From NCBI GenBank assembly GCA_033558025.1, contig JAUCEF010000017.1, forward strand, positions 372,001 to 436,000: a stretch of DNA of 64,000 bases, read 5' to 3'. The stretch is from Phytophthora sp. 'mugwort'. Its lineage: Eukaryota; Oomycota; Peronosporomycetes; Peronosporales; Peronosporaceae. Shown here one piece after another: positions 27,213-41,068 of this stretch. Each line of letters begins with the position of its first letter. Within the stretch, counting starts at the first letter, position 1. The notes beneath the pieces were generated by a model that had not been told where the DNA came from, ran no database searches, and saw nothing but the letters and a program-made list of their open reading frames with translations. Position numbers and translations under genes: made by a program.

Positions 27213-28988
27213 TCAGCGACGATAGGCACGGGCTCCGACAAACTGTGGCGCTCCAGGCTCCTGACTCTCAAGTAACAACTTCCGGTATCGGTCTTGAGAT
27301 TCTGCTCCCAGCAAACCTCCAAACTTGACTTGACCGACCCCCGCGCCCATGGCGAGTGCAGTAAGAACCTCAGCGTCTGTACCTGGTTGTCCGCTGGAAG
27401 CTCCTAAGATCACGGCGAGTCCAAGTTGCTGAGCGTTCGTGATGGCTTGCAGCAGTCTTGACACTGTCGGGAACTGGTGCGGGACGAGAAGTACCGTGTT
27501 GCACGCCCGCTCCTCATTCAGAGCTGCGAGTCCGTGGCGTTCCACGACCGTATGACCCACAATTTGAACGCGGCAGTTCGGATCCCCTCCCAGCCCAGTA
27601 CCTTCCTTCACAGCCGTCACTCCAGCATCAGCGGGATCCCTGAAAGCCAACACACGGCCATCCAAGTCGTTCTCCGTGCTGTGTAGAGCCACGAAGCTCT
27701 TGACGTCGCCGGCGTCGAACGGATCTACGACTGTTGTGATCTCAAGCTCCTTGACACTGCTGAGCATGATATCCAGCAGCTCGTCGCTGTTCTTGAACGC
27801 TCCAGTCGATCCTGGCACCCACCGGTCCGTGTTGTACGTGATCGACTGGGGCATCTCGTTGCCGTCTTCGTTCTGGTCGGACGCGTCGCTGTCCGTCCGC
27901 GACGGCGGCACAACGAACTCGGACGCAGCGAAATGTACACCAAAGTCGACTATCAAAGGCGAGGCGCTTGCCGTCGAGATAATGTGCCCGTCTGGGTCTT
28001 CAAGCCGCTCACGAACGTCATCTAAAGCTGCACGAAGCAACTGGAAAACCTCCGCCAGAGTCTGTAGCTGTGGTGCAAAGCCACCAAAAGCTCCGCGGTT
28101 TGTGAACCCCACGCCACGCGTTTCAAGCTGGGAATGGAGCGCCATGTTGAACTCCATTGCGATCTGCAAGGCGTCTGCAAAGCTCACAGCACTCGTGGGG
28201 GTCATGAATACTTCCTGTGCAAAGAGTTTGTTGGACGCGTATTTGCCGCCATTCACGACGCTAAAGAGCGGCATGGGGACGCACTGGTTCTCGCCCGGCA
28301 CTTGTTGCAGCTTGGCCACATAGTCTCGAAGCGGCAGTTCGACGAACTTGGCCCCAGCCTGACAAATGGCTAGCGACGTGGCCAGACTCACGTTACGTCC
28401 GATAGTCGTTTCAAGCTCCTGCAACATCAAGTCGACTGCGTCTTGATCCGTCGGCTCTGTGCTCCCTAGCTTGTCCGTCAGTACGTCCTGTGCGGTGGCT
28501 GCAATCTGTGCGAACCCTCCGCCACCGTAGCGTAATTTACTCGGAGAAACGGTGCTTGTTGTATCTCCAAGCCCCGTACGCTCCGCTTCGTCGACTTGTT
28601 GAGCGTTCGCGTGGCACTCGCGATCCGTGACTCCCCAAGCTTGGGCGGAACAACATCCGTCAAAGACCCCTCGACCTGTATGTACTCGTACTAACACAGT
28701 GGGCTCCCCCGACGCGTCGAGCACCTCAGACACTTGCACGAACAAGATGCCGCGCTTCGCTGTCGCCCGCGCGTGCAGCAGAGACGAGAGCATGAGGAAC
28801 GGGTCTTCTGGTCGACTGGCCACCACCTGGTTGATCACGTCGTTCAGTGACGATTCGAGCGCGTGGTCGGCCACGTAGGCTTCGACCAAGTCTCGCTCTC
28901 GCACTTGCTCCTCTTGTTCTTCGTCGTCCGCCCCATTGTGTAGGTCCTGCTGCTGAACCATTTGAGGCTCGAACCAAAGTGATGACAT
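27213..28988 (-). CDS. ENO4: Enolase-like pseudoenzyme with N-terminal docking helices (ENO4-like)
   Basis: 591 residues from ATG 28988 (MSSLWFEPQM). Residues about 30-80 (ERDLVEAYVADHALESSL, then ASRPEDPFLMLSSLL) look like an RIIa/DPY-30-type dimerisation-docking helix pair. An enolase fold follows: SGEPTVLVRVHT, MPLFSVVNGGKYASNKLFAQ, GAFGGFAP, VDPFDAGD and GAGVGQVKFGG align with enolase blocks. Most catalytic positions are changed (see findings), so glycolytic activity is unlikely. The combination resembles animal ENO4, which is tied to the sperm flagellum. An acidic insertion (SDASDQNEDGNE) lies mid-protein. Its start is 242 bp from the divergent CDKL kinase start. Confidence 0.85.
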   Translation of the reverse strand: MSSLWFEPQMVQQQDLHNGADDEEQEEQVRERDLVEAYVADHALESSLNDVINQVVASRPEDPFLMLSSLLHARATAKRGILFVQVSEVLDASGEPTVLVRVHTGRGVFDGCCSAQAWGVTDRECHANAQQVDEAERTGLGDTTSTVSPSKLRYGGGGFAQIAATAQDVLTDKLGSTEPTDQDAVDLMLQELETTIGRNVSLATSLAICQAGAKFVELPLRDYVAKLQQVPGENQCVPMPLFSVVNGGKYASNKLFAQEVFMTPTSAVSFADALQIAMEFNMALHSQLETRGVGFTNRGAFGGFAPQLQTLAEVFQLLRAALDDVRERLEDPDGHIISTASASPLIVDFGVHFAASEFVVPPSRTDSDASDQNEDGNEMPQSITYNTDRWVPGSTGAFKNSDELLDIMLSSVKELEITTVVDPFDAGDVKSFVALHSTENDLDGRVLAFRDPADAGVTAVKEGTGLGGDPNCRVQIVGHTVVERHGLAALNEERACNTVLLVPHQFPTVSRLLQAITNAQQLGLAVILGASSGQPGTDAEVLTALAMGAGVGQVKFGGLLGAESQDRYRKLLLESQEPGAPQFVGARAYRR

Positions 28989-29230
28989 CCCACCCCAGCG
29001 ACCTTTAAAGCTCAAAAAGATACTTTTCGCCACGACTGGCCAGATGTAGCCATTCTCTCGTGTGAAAACTTGGGTTAAAACTTCGTTACGTTCATTATAA
29101 GCACAAAGTGATAATTTTAGCGGCTTTTCGGCCTCCAGCTATCAATACAATAACTGGAAACGAACTGCTGCCTCTTCGATTCCAAGAAGCCATTGAGCCT
29201 CACTGTGTCGAACCAGGCCGACTGAGCTGC

Positions 29231-31208
29231 ATGGAGAACTATGAAAGTCTCGGCACGATCGGCGAAGGGTGAGCGACTCAATCACGTGCAAACATTTCTG
29301 TATGTGTGGCTTCTTAGCACGTTATGGTTATTGATATACAGAACGTACGGCGTCGTACTCAAGTGTCGACACAAAATCACAGGTCAGATCGTGGCCATTA
29401 AAAAGTTTAAAGAGTCGGACGACGACGAGCAAGTCAAGAAGACAGCACTTCGAGAGATCAAGATCTTGAAGCAACTCAAGCATGAAAATATTGTCAGTTT
29501 GCTGGAGGTTTTTCGAGTTAAAGGAAAACTCTATTTAGTCTTTGAGTTTGTGGAAAAGACCATCCTTGAAGAGATCGAACGGCATCCTGACGGATTAGAT
29601 CCATTCACTCTCAAGAAACTCATGTGGCAGCTTGTACGCGCTATCAATTTCTGTCATCAACACAATATTATCCATCGAGATATTAAGCCGGAAAACTTGC
29701 TCGTTTCTCGGAATGGAGTGCTGAAACTCTGTGACTTTGGCTTTGCTCGGCCATTGGCAACAGCTGGAGCAAAGTACACCGAATATGTATCTACGAGATG
29801 GTATCGAGCGCCCGAACTGCTCGTTGGCGATGTGTCATACGGCAAAGCAGTCGACGTGTGGTCTATTGGCTGTATGTTCGCCGAGATTGCCACTGGTTTG
29901 CCCCTATTTCCTGGAGACTCGGATATTGACCAATTATATCATATTCTCCGGTGTCTCGGCCACATTACGTCCAGACAACAAGAACTTTTCCGTAAAAATG
30001 CACTCTACGTGGGCGTTAAACTACCGCAAAGCAACGACCTGGAGCCGCTCGAGTCGCGATTCCCTACAATGGACAACCTCTCGCTCGACTTTATCCGACA
30101 AACCATCATCGACGAGCCTCTGGACCGCTGGACATGTGCGGAATTACTCCAACATCCTTTTTTTGACAATTCACATGAAGCATTTGAAGCTGAGTTGCAA
30201 GACGCAATAGCACGAGATTTGAACGACACGGCTGCAGTCCGAAAAAAACGAGGACGAAAACCTTCTCGTGTCAATGCACCGACTAGTTCCATTCCTCCCG
30301 TGCCTGTGCCCATACATTCCTCAAATTTCAATGATCCTTTGGGAAACGGCGTCACAGTGGCAAATACTGGTGTGGACATGTCTAAACCACTTGGCAAACC
30401 TTTTTTCGCATCTGTGCAGTCGAAAAAAACAGTCAGTGAGCCTAGCAATCCACACGTCGTAATACGGAAGACACCTCCAGGTATTCTTGGTTCTGTGGCA
30501 CCAGTGGGTGCGTACCATTTACCAACTTTACAAGGCGCTATGAACAGTTCATCAAGCACAAGTTCCACAACAAGTAGCACGACTACAACGACCAGCAATA
30601 TCAGTATTAGCGGCATCAATGGAGACGTTACTACTCTCTTCTCTCCAAACAAAAAACTCATGGTACCATCAGGTACAGTGCCTCCCATTTCGGAGCATCA
30701 AACGACTGTACAGCCCATATCCTCAGAGTATATGACGTACGTTGGTTTACACGACAATGTCCGAGTTTCCATGACTTCGCATGGTAGTCGTCTAGGAGGA
30801 GGTCCTGCTGGGAGTATAGCTATTCATCCGTACTCGACGCCATCGCCAAAACCACCATCATCATATATGAAAAACCCGTATGGAGTCCAGCAGTCGTCCT
30901 CGAAACGCGGAATTGCCGGTAAGAATACTGCTTTTGTCATCTCAAGTCTACCCAGCTCCATGGACATTTATTCACCAAAGCGAACTGCAGGAGGGAAGAA
31001 TTCGCATAATTCCTATGCGAATGGAGCAGGATGGAATGGTCCCAACAAAGGAGCATCGACAGGCAGTGGTTTAGGTGCGTCAGGCACTCTCCAGTCAAGA
31101 GGAACGCCGCAACAAGGGCTCTACGTCCCTCCTCGAACATCTCATAGTACTCTACGGGCCGCATTACCACCACAAGGCAATTTTGCGCACGTTCGACGGG
31201 AGATTTGA
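29231..31208 (+). CDS. CDKL-family protein kinase
   Basis: Ser/Thr kinase of the cyclin-dependent kinase-like group, whose members control cilium/flagellum length in animals and algae. Two exons: 29231-29268 encodes only MENYESLGTIGEG (part), and 29342-31208 the rest; the 73-bp intron splits the glycine loop, restoring GEGTYGVV. 634 residues. Visible: VAIKKF (ATP-site Lys), REIKILKQL, HRDIKPEN (catalytic loop), DFG, and activation loop YTEYVSTRWYRAPE with the TEY pair typical of CDKL. The kinase domain ends near residue 290 (WTCAELLQHPFFDN). The C-terminal half is Ser/Thr/Pro-rich and basic, probably disordered. The ATG at 29241 belongs to the unspliced frame and would destroy the glycine loop. 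Confidence 0.93.
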
Positions 31209-31327
31209 CTCGCTACTAGTCGCACACACGCTAATCGTAATATCATGCCACAGTTTTGAAGTCATCGTCTCAATGTCAGCACTTGGCCAGGACTCTGCCT
31301 ACTAAGTCTTGGCTTAGCGAGGTCAAT

Positions 31328-33019
31328 CTACAGCTCAGTCTTGGCGAGCTCCTGCTTGTAGGCGTAAAACTCGTCGACCCACTGACGAATGTACGCGAGT
31401 TCGGTCTTGCGAGCTTCAGTGACAGCAGGAGGGTCCAATGGGTGCGTGAAAAACAAGTCGAGGTGGTGAGCTCCTCCAGGAACAGCCACAGCCACTACTG
31501 AAGGTGTCAGGGATTCCAGTACGCCCAGACCCGACCATGGATCGAAGTTCCCGTTACTTAAGACGATGTTGCTCGCGGAACGTAGAGCTTTCATGCCACC
31601 AAACTCGGTCTGAGCCCAGCGAGGCTTTAAGTGAACGCCCCACTGCTCGAAACAGGCGGCATCGTCCACCGATTGGTTGAATGCAAATGCTGGGAAGACA
31701 TCGCTGACCCCGTCCGAGCTCATGGGCATGTAGAGCTCGGAACACTCGAGATATCCCCAGAAATTGCCCTTCTGTTGAATCCTCGCCTGCTTAGCAGCAT
31801 CCGAAGTGTCCGACTCGTTGATATTAGCCATAGAAGAAGACGGGAAGAAGCAGGTCTCGCTCTTGGTGGCGTTGTAGTACACGGCGATACTCTCGCGGAA
31901 AGCGCTTATCAATTTTGTTCTGTCATTGGCAGGAAATTCACCAGCGAATGGCTCACAGGCAGCACGCATCGGATAACCTGGTAGATTAACGTTGCCATCC
32001 ATGATGTACGACGTCGGGTACGGGTAGTTGCCCATGGCCAAGTCGCCGTACGCTTCCGAGGCGACTGACAGAACGTCGTCTGAGGACTGGAGCGAGTCTG
32101 CGTCGCACAGTCGAAGCAACTCGGTCAGTTCTTTGCGTCCAACCGCCGTCTCAGTCATCTCGACTGCCGTCTTGAGCGCACGTCGGAGGTTCGGGACGCA
32201 GTTCGTCGCTGCGCCTGCATCTTCCGACATGTCGAACGCCACAACTCGGTTGAACGCCTCTGGGTCCGCTGGATGCTCCGGGTCGCCCAAGAAGTTGACA
32301 ACTGGCGCGGAGCCGGCAATGACACCGTCGATAATGTGCGGGTACTTCATCCGGAACCACGTGGCTAACATGCCGCCGTACGAACCTCCAAAGCCGACTA
32401 CAGGGACGTCCACCTTCAATTCGTTTTTAAGCTGTTCAATCAACACGGCGTAGTCAGCCAGCGTCTGTTGCGTCGAGAGAAACTCCATGTGGTCCAGCAC
32501 GTCCAGTCCGAACGGCACGGACTTGCCGAAGTAACGATGTTCGGCGAACACGAGGAGCGCGTTAAAAGCCGCAGCGTTCTCCCACATGAGCCCTGTATGA
32601 TTCAAATACAGTGTCACATCTGCCTCGTTGCCCACGTAGAAGAAGATGGAGCCATTTGTCGGGTTGAAGGTCTCCGGCCAGCATACAAAGTACCGCATAT
32701 CGAAGGTGCCGTCGCTTGAGTCGTCGGCTCGGAAGTGGTCGAGCGTCTGGGTTATGAATTTCTCCTTACATAGAGACAGCAGGTCTCTGGATCCGTCCGG
32801 GAGTGTGGGGAACGTGGTGGGGGTCACTTGAATTGCCATTCGGATAGTTGATAAAGGGGGCGAAAGGGGGGACTGGCAAGTTGTCAAAAGGACGACTAAT
32901 ACAGCGGAAACCAATGCCAGCCACCCTATTGCAACGGGCAAGGGCTGGCGGGGGACATTGCCGATTGAAGCATCTCTGGTGGGCAGCATCGGCGAGCGCT
33001 CGCCAGAGGAGAAAGTCAT
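31328..33019 (-). CDS. S28-family serine carboxypeptidase (PRCP/DPP2-like)
   Basis: 563 residues. S28 enzymes cleave Pro-X bonds in lysosomes or outside the cell. One hydrophobic segment near residue 35 (WLALVSAVLVVLLTT) is a signal anchor or uncleaved signal, so the enzyme is type II membrane-bound or secreted. The alpha/beta-hydrolase triad is visible: nucleophile Ser in GFGGSYGGM (about residue 213), Asp in NGNFDPWSG (about 491) and His in GGAHHLDLF (about 517). FVEHRYFG-like context is present (VFAEHRYFGKSVPFG). Several N-glycosylation sequons (NHT, NAT, NES) occur. The intact triad suggests an active peptidase. Substrate not inferable. Confidence 0.93.
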   Translation of the reverse strand: MTFSSGERSPMLPTRDASIGNVPRQPLPVAIGWLALVSAVLVVLLTTCQSPLSPPLSTIRMAIQVTPTTFPTLPDGSRDLLSLCKEKFITQTLDHFRADDSSDGTFDMRYFVCWPETFNPTNGSIFFYVGNEADVTLYLNHTGLMWENAAAFNALLVFAEHRYFGKSVPFGLDVLDHMEFLSTQQTLADYAVLIEQLKNELKVDVPVVGFGGSYGGMLATWFRMKYPHIIDGVIAGSAPVVNFLGDPEHPADPEAFNRVVAFDMSEDAGAATNCVPNLRRALKTAVEMTETAVGRKELTELLRLCDADSLQSSDDVLSVASEAYGDLAMGNYPYPTSYIMDGNVNLPGYPMRAACEPFAGEFPANDRTKLISAFRESIAVYYNATKSETCFFPSSSMANINESDTSDAAKQARIQQKGNFWGYLECSELYMPMSSDGVSDVFPAFAFNQSVDDAACFEQWGVHLKPRWAQTEFGGMKALRSASNIVLSNGNFDPWSGLGVLESLTPSVVAVAVPGGAHHLDLFFTHPLDPPAVTEARKTELAYIRQWVDEFYAYKQELAKTEL

Positions 33020-33455
33020 AGTCGATGAGCGGTGAGCGGTGGCCGCGTCTCGGCGAGTGTGTCAATGAGATCGGATACCTCTATCGTTGTGATGATTGGC
33101 TGGAATCATTTGGGTGGATTTGAAGAAAGTGCTGTGCAATATGATGGTGTTGTTGTGTATTCGGAAGTTACGCAGCGAATATTAAATAAAATATTCGCCA
33201 TATTCAATCGCTATTTTTAAGAACAAAAATAATTCGAGCGAACGTCACTCAGCTGCCAAACGGAACATGCCAAGAAAGGTGCTTGTGACAAGAAATAAAA
33301 AAACAGGATAAGTCACAAATTATTGCTGCAAAACGCACGAACTGTTTTCTTCCACTCATAACCATCTATTTCAACCAATCCAGAGCATTCCAAAATGACG
33401 CAATCTTCCCGTAGCAAGGCCAAACTCGTTCACTTCTCAAAAATCTACCTCAAGC
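33020..33455. other. Divergent spacer between S28 peptidase and NMD3
   Basis: 436 bp. The central part (33160-33360) is AT-rich with A-tracts and no ORF of note. A TCACTTCTCAAAAATC string at 33430-33445, just before the NMD3 ATG, fits the oomycete initiator in part. On the minus strand a CTCATTGACACACTC string (about 33057-33071) is a candidate initiator for the peptidase gene. Confidence 0.35.
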
Positions 33456-34961
33456 ATGGCAATCTCTTGCTGTATGTGCGGCGCCCAGATCGAGGCCAAC
33501 GCCATGAACATGTGCGCGTCCTGCATCGCATCCGAAGTGGACGTGGCCGAGGGCATCGCCACCACGTGCGAGCTCGTGCAATGTCGCGGCTGCCTGCGCT
33601 TCCAGTCGCGCGGCAAGGCGCAGCAGTTCAGTAGCAGCTCGGGCGCGTGGTTGGACTGCGACTGGGAGTCCAAGGAGCTCATGGCGCTGTGTCTTAAGAG
33701 CATTGCAGGGCTTAACAAGGCCAAGCTCATCGACGCGGGCTTCGTGTGGACCGAGCCGCACTCGAAGCGCGTCAAGCTGCGGCTTACACTGCAGCGCGAG
33801 GTCGCCAACCACGCAGTGATCCAGAACACGTGCGTCTTCACCTTCGTCATCCACAGCGTCAAGTGTCCGGACTGTACCAAGCAGTACCATAACAATACAT
33901 GGAAGGCGCTTGTGCAGATCCGTCAGAAGGCTGAGCATAAGCGCACCTTCCTTCGCCTCGAGCAGGAGATCCTCAAGCACAATGCCCACCAGGACGCCAT
34001 CGGTATCACGACTGTGAAGGAAGGTATGGACTTTTATTTCGGCGCGAAGTCCACAGCCGAGCGCTTCATCCACTTCTTGTCGGCACATGTGCCCATGCGG
34101 TCCAAGTCTTCGAGCAAACTCATCTCGGAGAACGTCCACAATGCTACAGCCAACCTGCAACTCACGTACAGCGTCGAGCTCAGTCCTATTTGCAAGGACG
34201 ACTTGCTGGTTCTGCCTAGGAAAGTCGCACAAAGTTGTGGAAACATCTCGGACGTGACGCTGTGTGCGCGCACCACGGCGATGGTGCATCTACTGGACCC
34301 TGTATCTGGACAGAAGGCCGAGCTCCCGACGGACAGGTACTGGAAGCTGCCGTTCTTGCCGCTCGCGACCAGCTCCGATATGGTCGAATTTATCGTTTTG
34401 GATGTGGAACCTGTGGATCCGAGTGAATTGCGCCATGTCGGTCCTGCACCTGCCTCAGGTAAAGGACACAAGTCCAAGTTCAGGGTAGCTGACGTGGAGG
34501 TGGCTCGTGAGAGCGACTTTGGCGTTAATGACACGACGTTCCACATACGGACACATCTTGGTGGGGTGCTGTCTGCAGGTGACACGGTCAAGGGCTACGA
34601 TCTTTCGTCCGCCGTCTTTGGTACGAGCCAGACGTTCACACTTAAGAAAGAGCTGCCTGATATTGTGCTGGTGCGGAAAGTTTACCCGCGTGAAAACAAG
34701 CATCACAAGGACCGCAAACTGAAGACTTTAGGTGCTAGTCGACGTGGCAAGGTCAGCAAAGCGGAGACTGCACGGATGGAGCACGAGATGGAGGTGTTTA
34801 CGGAAGAATTCCTGGAGGAAAAAGAGCAGGAGGAGCATGAAGGTCTCGACGGTGACGACGATGAGAAACACGAGGAAGATCAAGTTCTTGAAGATACCGA
34901 AGACGCGTCTGCCAGTGTGGAGGAGCAGACTGCAGCCATGGCGCAGCTCAGTTTGCCGTAA
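33456..34961 (+). CDS. NMD3: NMD3, 60S ribosomal export adaptor
   Basis: Adaptor that binds nascent 60S subunits and recruits the export receptor CRM1. 501 residues, one exon, usual length. The N-terminal Cys pairs of the two zinc-binding motifs are clear (CCMCG, CASC, then CRGC, and CPDC around residue 138). FQSRGKAQQF, WTEPHSKRVKLRLTLQ and CKDDLLVLP fit the conserved core. The tail from about 450 is Glu/Asp-rich with leucines (EEFLEEKEQEEHE, then TAAMAQLSLP), where the family's nuclear-export signal usually lies. I took the ATG at 33456; an upstream ATG at 33395 is out of frame. Convergent with PRCC (97 bp between stops). Confidence 0.95.
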   Translation: MAISCCMCGAQIEANAMNMCASCIASEVDVAEGIATTCELVQCRGCLRFQSRGKAQQFSSSSGAWLDCDWESKELMALCLKSIAGLNKAKLIDAGFVWTEPHSKRVKLRLTLQREVANHAVIQNTCVFTFVIHSVKCPDCTKQYHNNTWKALVQIRQKAEHKRTFLRLEQEILKHNAHQDAIGITTVKEGMDFYFGAKSTAERFIHFLSAHVPMRSKSSSKLISENVHNATANLQLTYSVELSPICKDDLLVLPRKVAQSCGNISDVTLCARTTAMVHLLDPVSGQKAELPTDRYWKLPFLPLATSSDMVEFIVLDVEPVDPSELRHVGPAPASGKGHKSKFRVADVEVARESDFGVNDTTFHIRTHLGGVLSAGDTVKGYDLSSAVFGTSQTFTLKKELPDIVLVRKVYPRENKHHKDRKLKTLGASRRGKVSKAETARMEHEMEVFTEEFLEEKEQEEHEGLDGDDDEKHEEDQVLEDTEDASASVEEQTAAMAQLSLP

Positions 34962-35058
34962 AGAAAAACGAGCAAGCGCGTATGCTACGATGGGTCGGAC
35001 GCAAGTATATCGGTAACACCAGTTAAGCTTTTTATCACATCTTTCAGCTCCGGTTCTT

Positions 35059-36060
35059 TTACCAGCCGTACTTGGCGTATGTCTCCCTCTTTGTTTTCAA
35101 TGACGAGCTACGCTTGTCCATCAGGTCAAAATCACGTGCCTTGGCGTCAAACGCAAGCTGGTTCAACTGATGTTTCTGTCTCTGCAGACGGCTGGGCTTA
35201 ATCGAGGACACCTTAGTACCAGCCTGAGCGTTCCAGAAGGTGGCCTTCACCTTAACTTCCTGGTCACTCGATCCCTTGGCCCCATTAGCTCCCGTGAACG
35301 GGTCGGTCGGCGGCTGCCAGGCATTAGGCGCCGGGCCCTGCACCTCCGCGATCTGGTCCGCCACCGTCTCAAAGTGGCCCTGCTGCAAAGCTCTCTCGAT
35401 GTCTCGTTCCCGAGTCCTCCTGCGCTTAGAGCTGCCTCCGGGCAAGTCGCCTTCTCCTTGTGCGACGTAATAATCCTGTGAAGCCGCAGCGTAACTGGCC
35501 TGATACTGTTGTTGCTGCTCGTAATACTGCTGCCAGGCCGCAGCGTTAACCGCCATATCCACTGCTTGCTGGCCTGTTTGGTCCTCTGTGGGCTGCTGTG
35601 TCTGAACCTTCTTTTTCGCCTGTTTCTCTTCCACTGCGATATCTGCATCTGAGACCGGAAGCTCGTGTTTGGGCGGCGGCAAGAAGGACAGGACCGAGTC
35701 CTTGTCAGCCACCGCTGGTCTCGGCCGCTTGCTGGCCGCCTTTTTGGCGCGCTTATGTTTGGCCAGCAGCTCGCTGTCGTCGTCGCTATCATCGGAAAAG
35801 GCGCTACCGCTCCTCCCCGTTTCCAGTAGCTGCTGGATCTCTGGCGGTAGATACAACGTCGTCTTTTTCTTTGGCTTCTTCTTGGTCTTCTTGGGCTTGG
35901 GTTTGGACGCGGCATCTGAGGCGCTGGGCACGTTGTTTTCGGGAGATCTTGCTGCAGCAGGTTGGCTTGGCATAACAGCAGGGGATGGGGTGGGCAGGGA
36001 CGAGATGGCCGCCTCCTCGTCCTCCGAGGAGCTCGCGTAGTCAGGCACCAGCAGCGCCAT
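35059..36060 (-). CDS. PRCC: PRCC homologue, pre-mRNA-splicing-associated nuclear protein
   Basis: 333 residues from ATG 36060 (MALLVPDYASSSEDEE), whose opening mirrors the human start (LVAYASSDES); an ATG at 36081 would add seven residues. Pro/Ser/acidic-rich N-terminus, a basic tract (KPKPKKTKKKPKKKTTLYLP, likely nuclear localisation), a Q/Y-rich middle and the diagnostic C-terminal box (RQKHQLNQLAFDAK, ending in ETYAKYGW), equivalent to the human RKHQITYLIHQAK...QAKYGF. In animals PRCC binds splicing factors and MAD2L2. Function here is inferred from the C-terminal box only. Confidence 0.87.
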   Translation of the reverse strand: MALLVPDYASSSEDEEAAISSLPTPSPAVMPSQPAAARSPENNVPSASDAASKPKPKKTKKKPKKKTTLYLPPEIQQLLETGRSGSAFSDDSDDDSELLAKHKRAKKAASKRPRPAVADKDSVLSFLPPPKHELPVSDADIAVEEKQAKKKVQTQQPTEDQTGQQAVDMAVNAAAWQQYYEQQQQYQASYAAASQDYYVAQGEGDLPGGSSKRRRTRERDIERALQQGHFETVADQIAEVQGPAPNAWQPPTDPFTGANGAKGSSDQEVKVKATFWNAQAGTKVSSIKPSRLQRQKHQLNQLAFDAKARDFDLMDKRSSSLKTKRETYAKYGW

Positions 36061-36294
36061 CGCTATAAGGAGACTTGTCAATTTGTATGTGCTTTATTTT
36101 CGGATATGACCGAAATTAAATACTACTAGTATTCGAGACGAAAATAGTGTGTCCAGAATTCAATTTCATAAACGCTATTTTAAGAGAAAAGTACTTTCAG
36201 TAATATGTGTGTTTTTGTATTTTTACGAACTGGTAATTGAAGTGGCACATGCCTCCACGTCCCACTGATCAGAGTGCGCAGTCAGCAACTGGGC

Positions 36295-37404
<1,110 letters not shown>

Positions 37405-37546
37405 TTATTGATTGCTCGTTGGGGGCCGGCTGCTTGGGCGATGACTTGATTTTAGTATGATATACACATCTCGGCATGCACCCCAAGCACCAACGGCCCG
37501 TCGATGCAATTGTGAAGCGCGGCTTTACTGCGCGAGTGTCTCGGCA

Positions 37547-37610
37547 AAAATGGTCGCGGGAGATTTGAAATTGGGCAACAACCCAATTTCAAATCTCCCG
37601 CGACTATTTT
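37547..37610. repeat. Long inverted repeat (29-nt arms, one mismatch, 6-nt loop)
   Basis: Arms 37553-37575 and 37582-37604 are perfectly complementary over 23 nt around loop CAACAA; AAAAT (37547-37551) pairs with ATTTT (37606-37610) beyond a single mismatch. Further out, CGGCA at 37542-37546 can pair with TGCCG in 37611-37619 past a small bulge. It lies about 260 bp upstream of the GAPDH ATG. Possible origins are a MITE remnant or a cruciform/hairpin regulatory element. Confidence 0.85.
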
Positions 37611-38406
37611 ACTTTGCCGCTTGGCATGTGAAAGGATTTGCATCTTTTGGTTTTCTAGCTCGGATGTGAGAGCATGTGAAAACACTTTTCAGTATGTTAA
37701 CACAAGGCACATGGTGAGTGAAAGCGGTAGTGCCCTTTGATATCAAACGAGTCGCAATGGCGAAATGGTGCCGTTCTGGCGAGCGTTGGGACGTGGCAGT
37801 CGTGCCGCAGGTATAGGAGGGAACTGGAGAAGATGCAGTGTGTGCTGACGTCGGTGCTTCGTATGCTTAATTCCGTTTGCGCAATGCGCATGGCAAAGCC
37901 CCAACACGCCCAAGTACTGACAGCCACTTGCTCGGTCTCATAAGATGACTTCCACCTTTATGGTGCCAAGGCAATAGTTCTCGATTGCTCGTGGGCTTCA
38001 CGTCCATGAAAGACTTTCGCGTGGATACGAGCACCATGGAGGGGATGCGAACTTCGTCAATGCTCGCACGCACGTCACCGCACTTTGCAATCGAATCATA
38101 CACACGGCATTAACCTTGACAAGCTCGTGCTTATTCCTTTAACTTGTGTTTCCTGAATATGTGCGTGACTGTCGAAAAAGACACAAACTTCAACAAAGCA
38201 CGAACTGTCATAAGTTTCATACTTCTATTGATACAGACAACAGCAAACTTGTCGACGTTGTTCTGCTAAGAAGGGGGCCGCATGCACTCCGCACGATACA
38301 AAATCTCTAGAAAGTTCCGTCACATCCATGTTCCGTGGGGGTATGCAATCACCGAACGCACCAGCACGTACTTCAAGCCAAACGTAGCAGCACCATGGGA
38401 GTAAAC

Positions 38407-41068
<2,662 letters not shown>

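Noticed and set aside
29241..29341. ATG at 29241 as the CDKL kinase start
   Set aside because: It gives an N-terminus without the glycine loop; the ATG at 29231 plus a 73-bp intron restores GEGTYG exactly.
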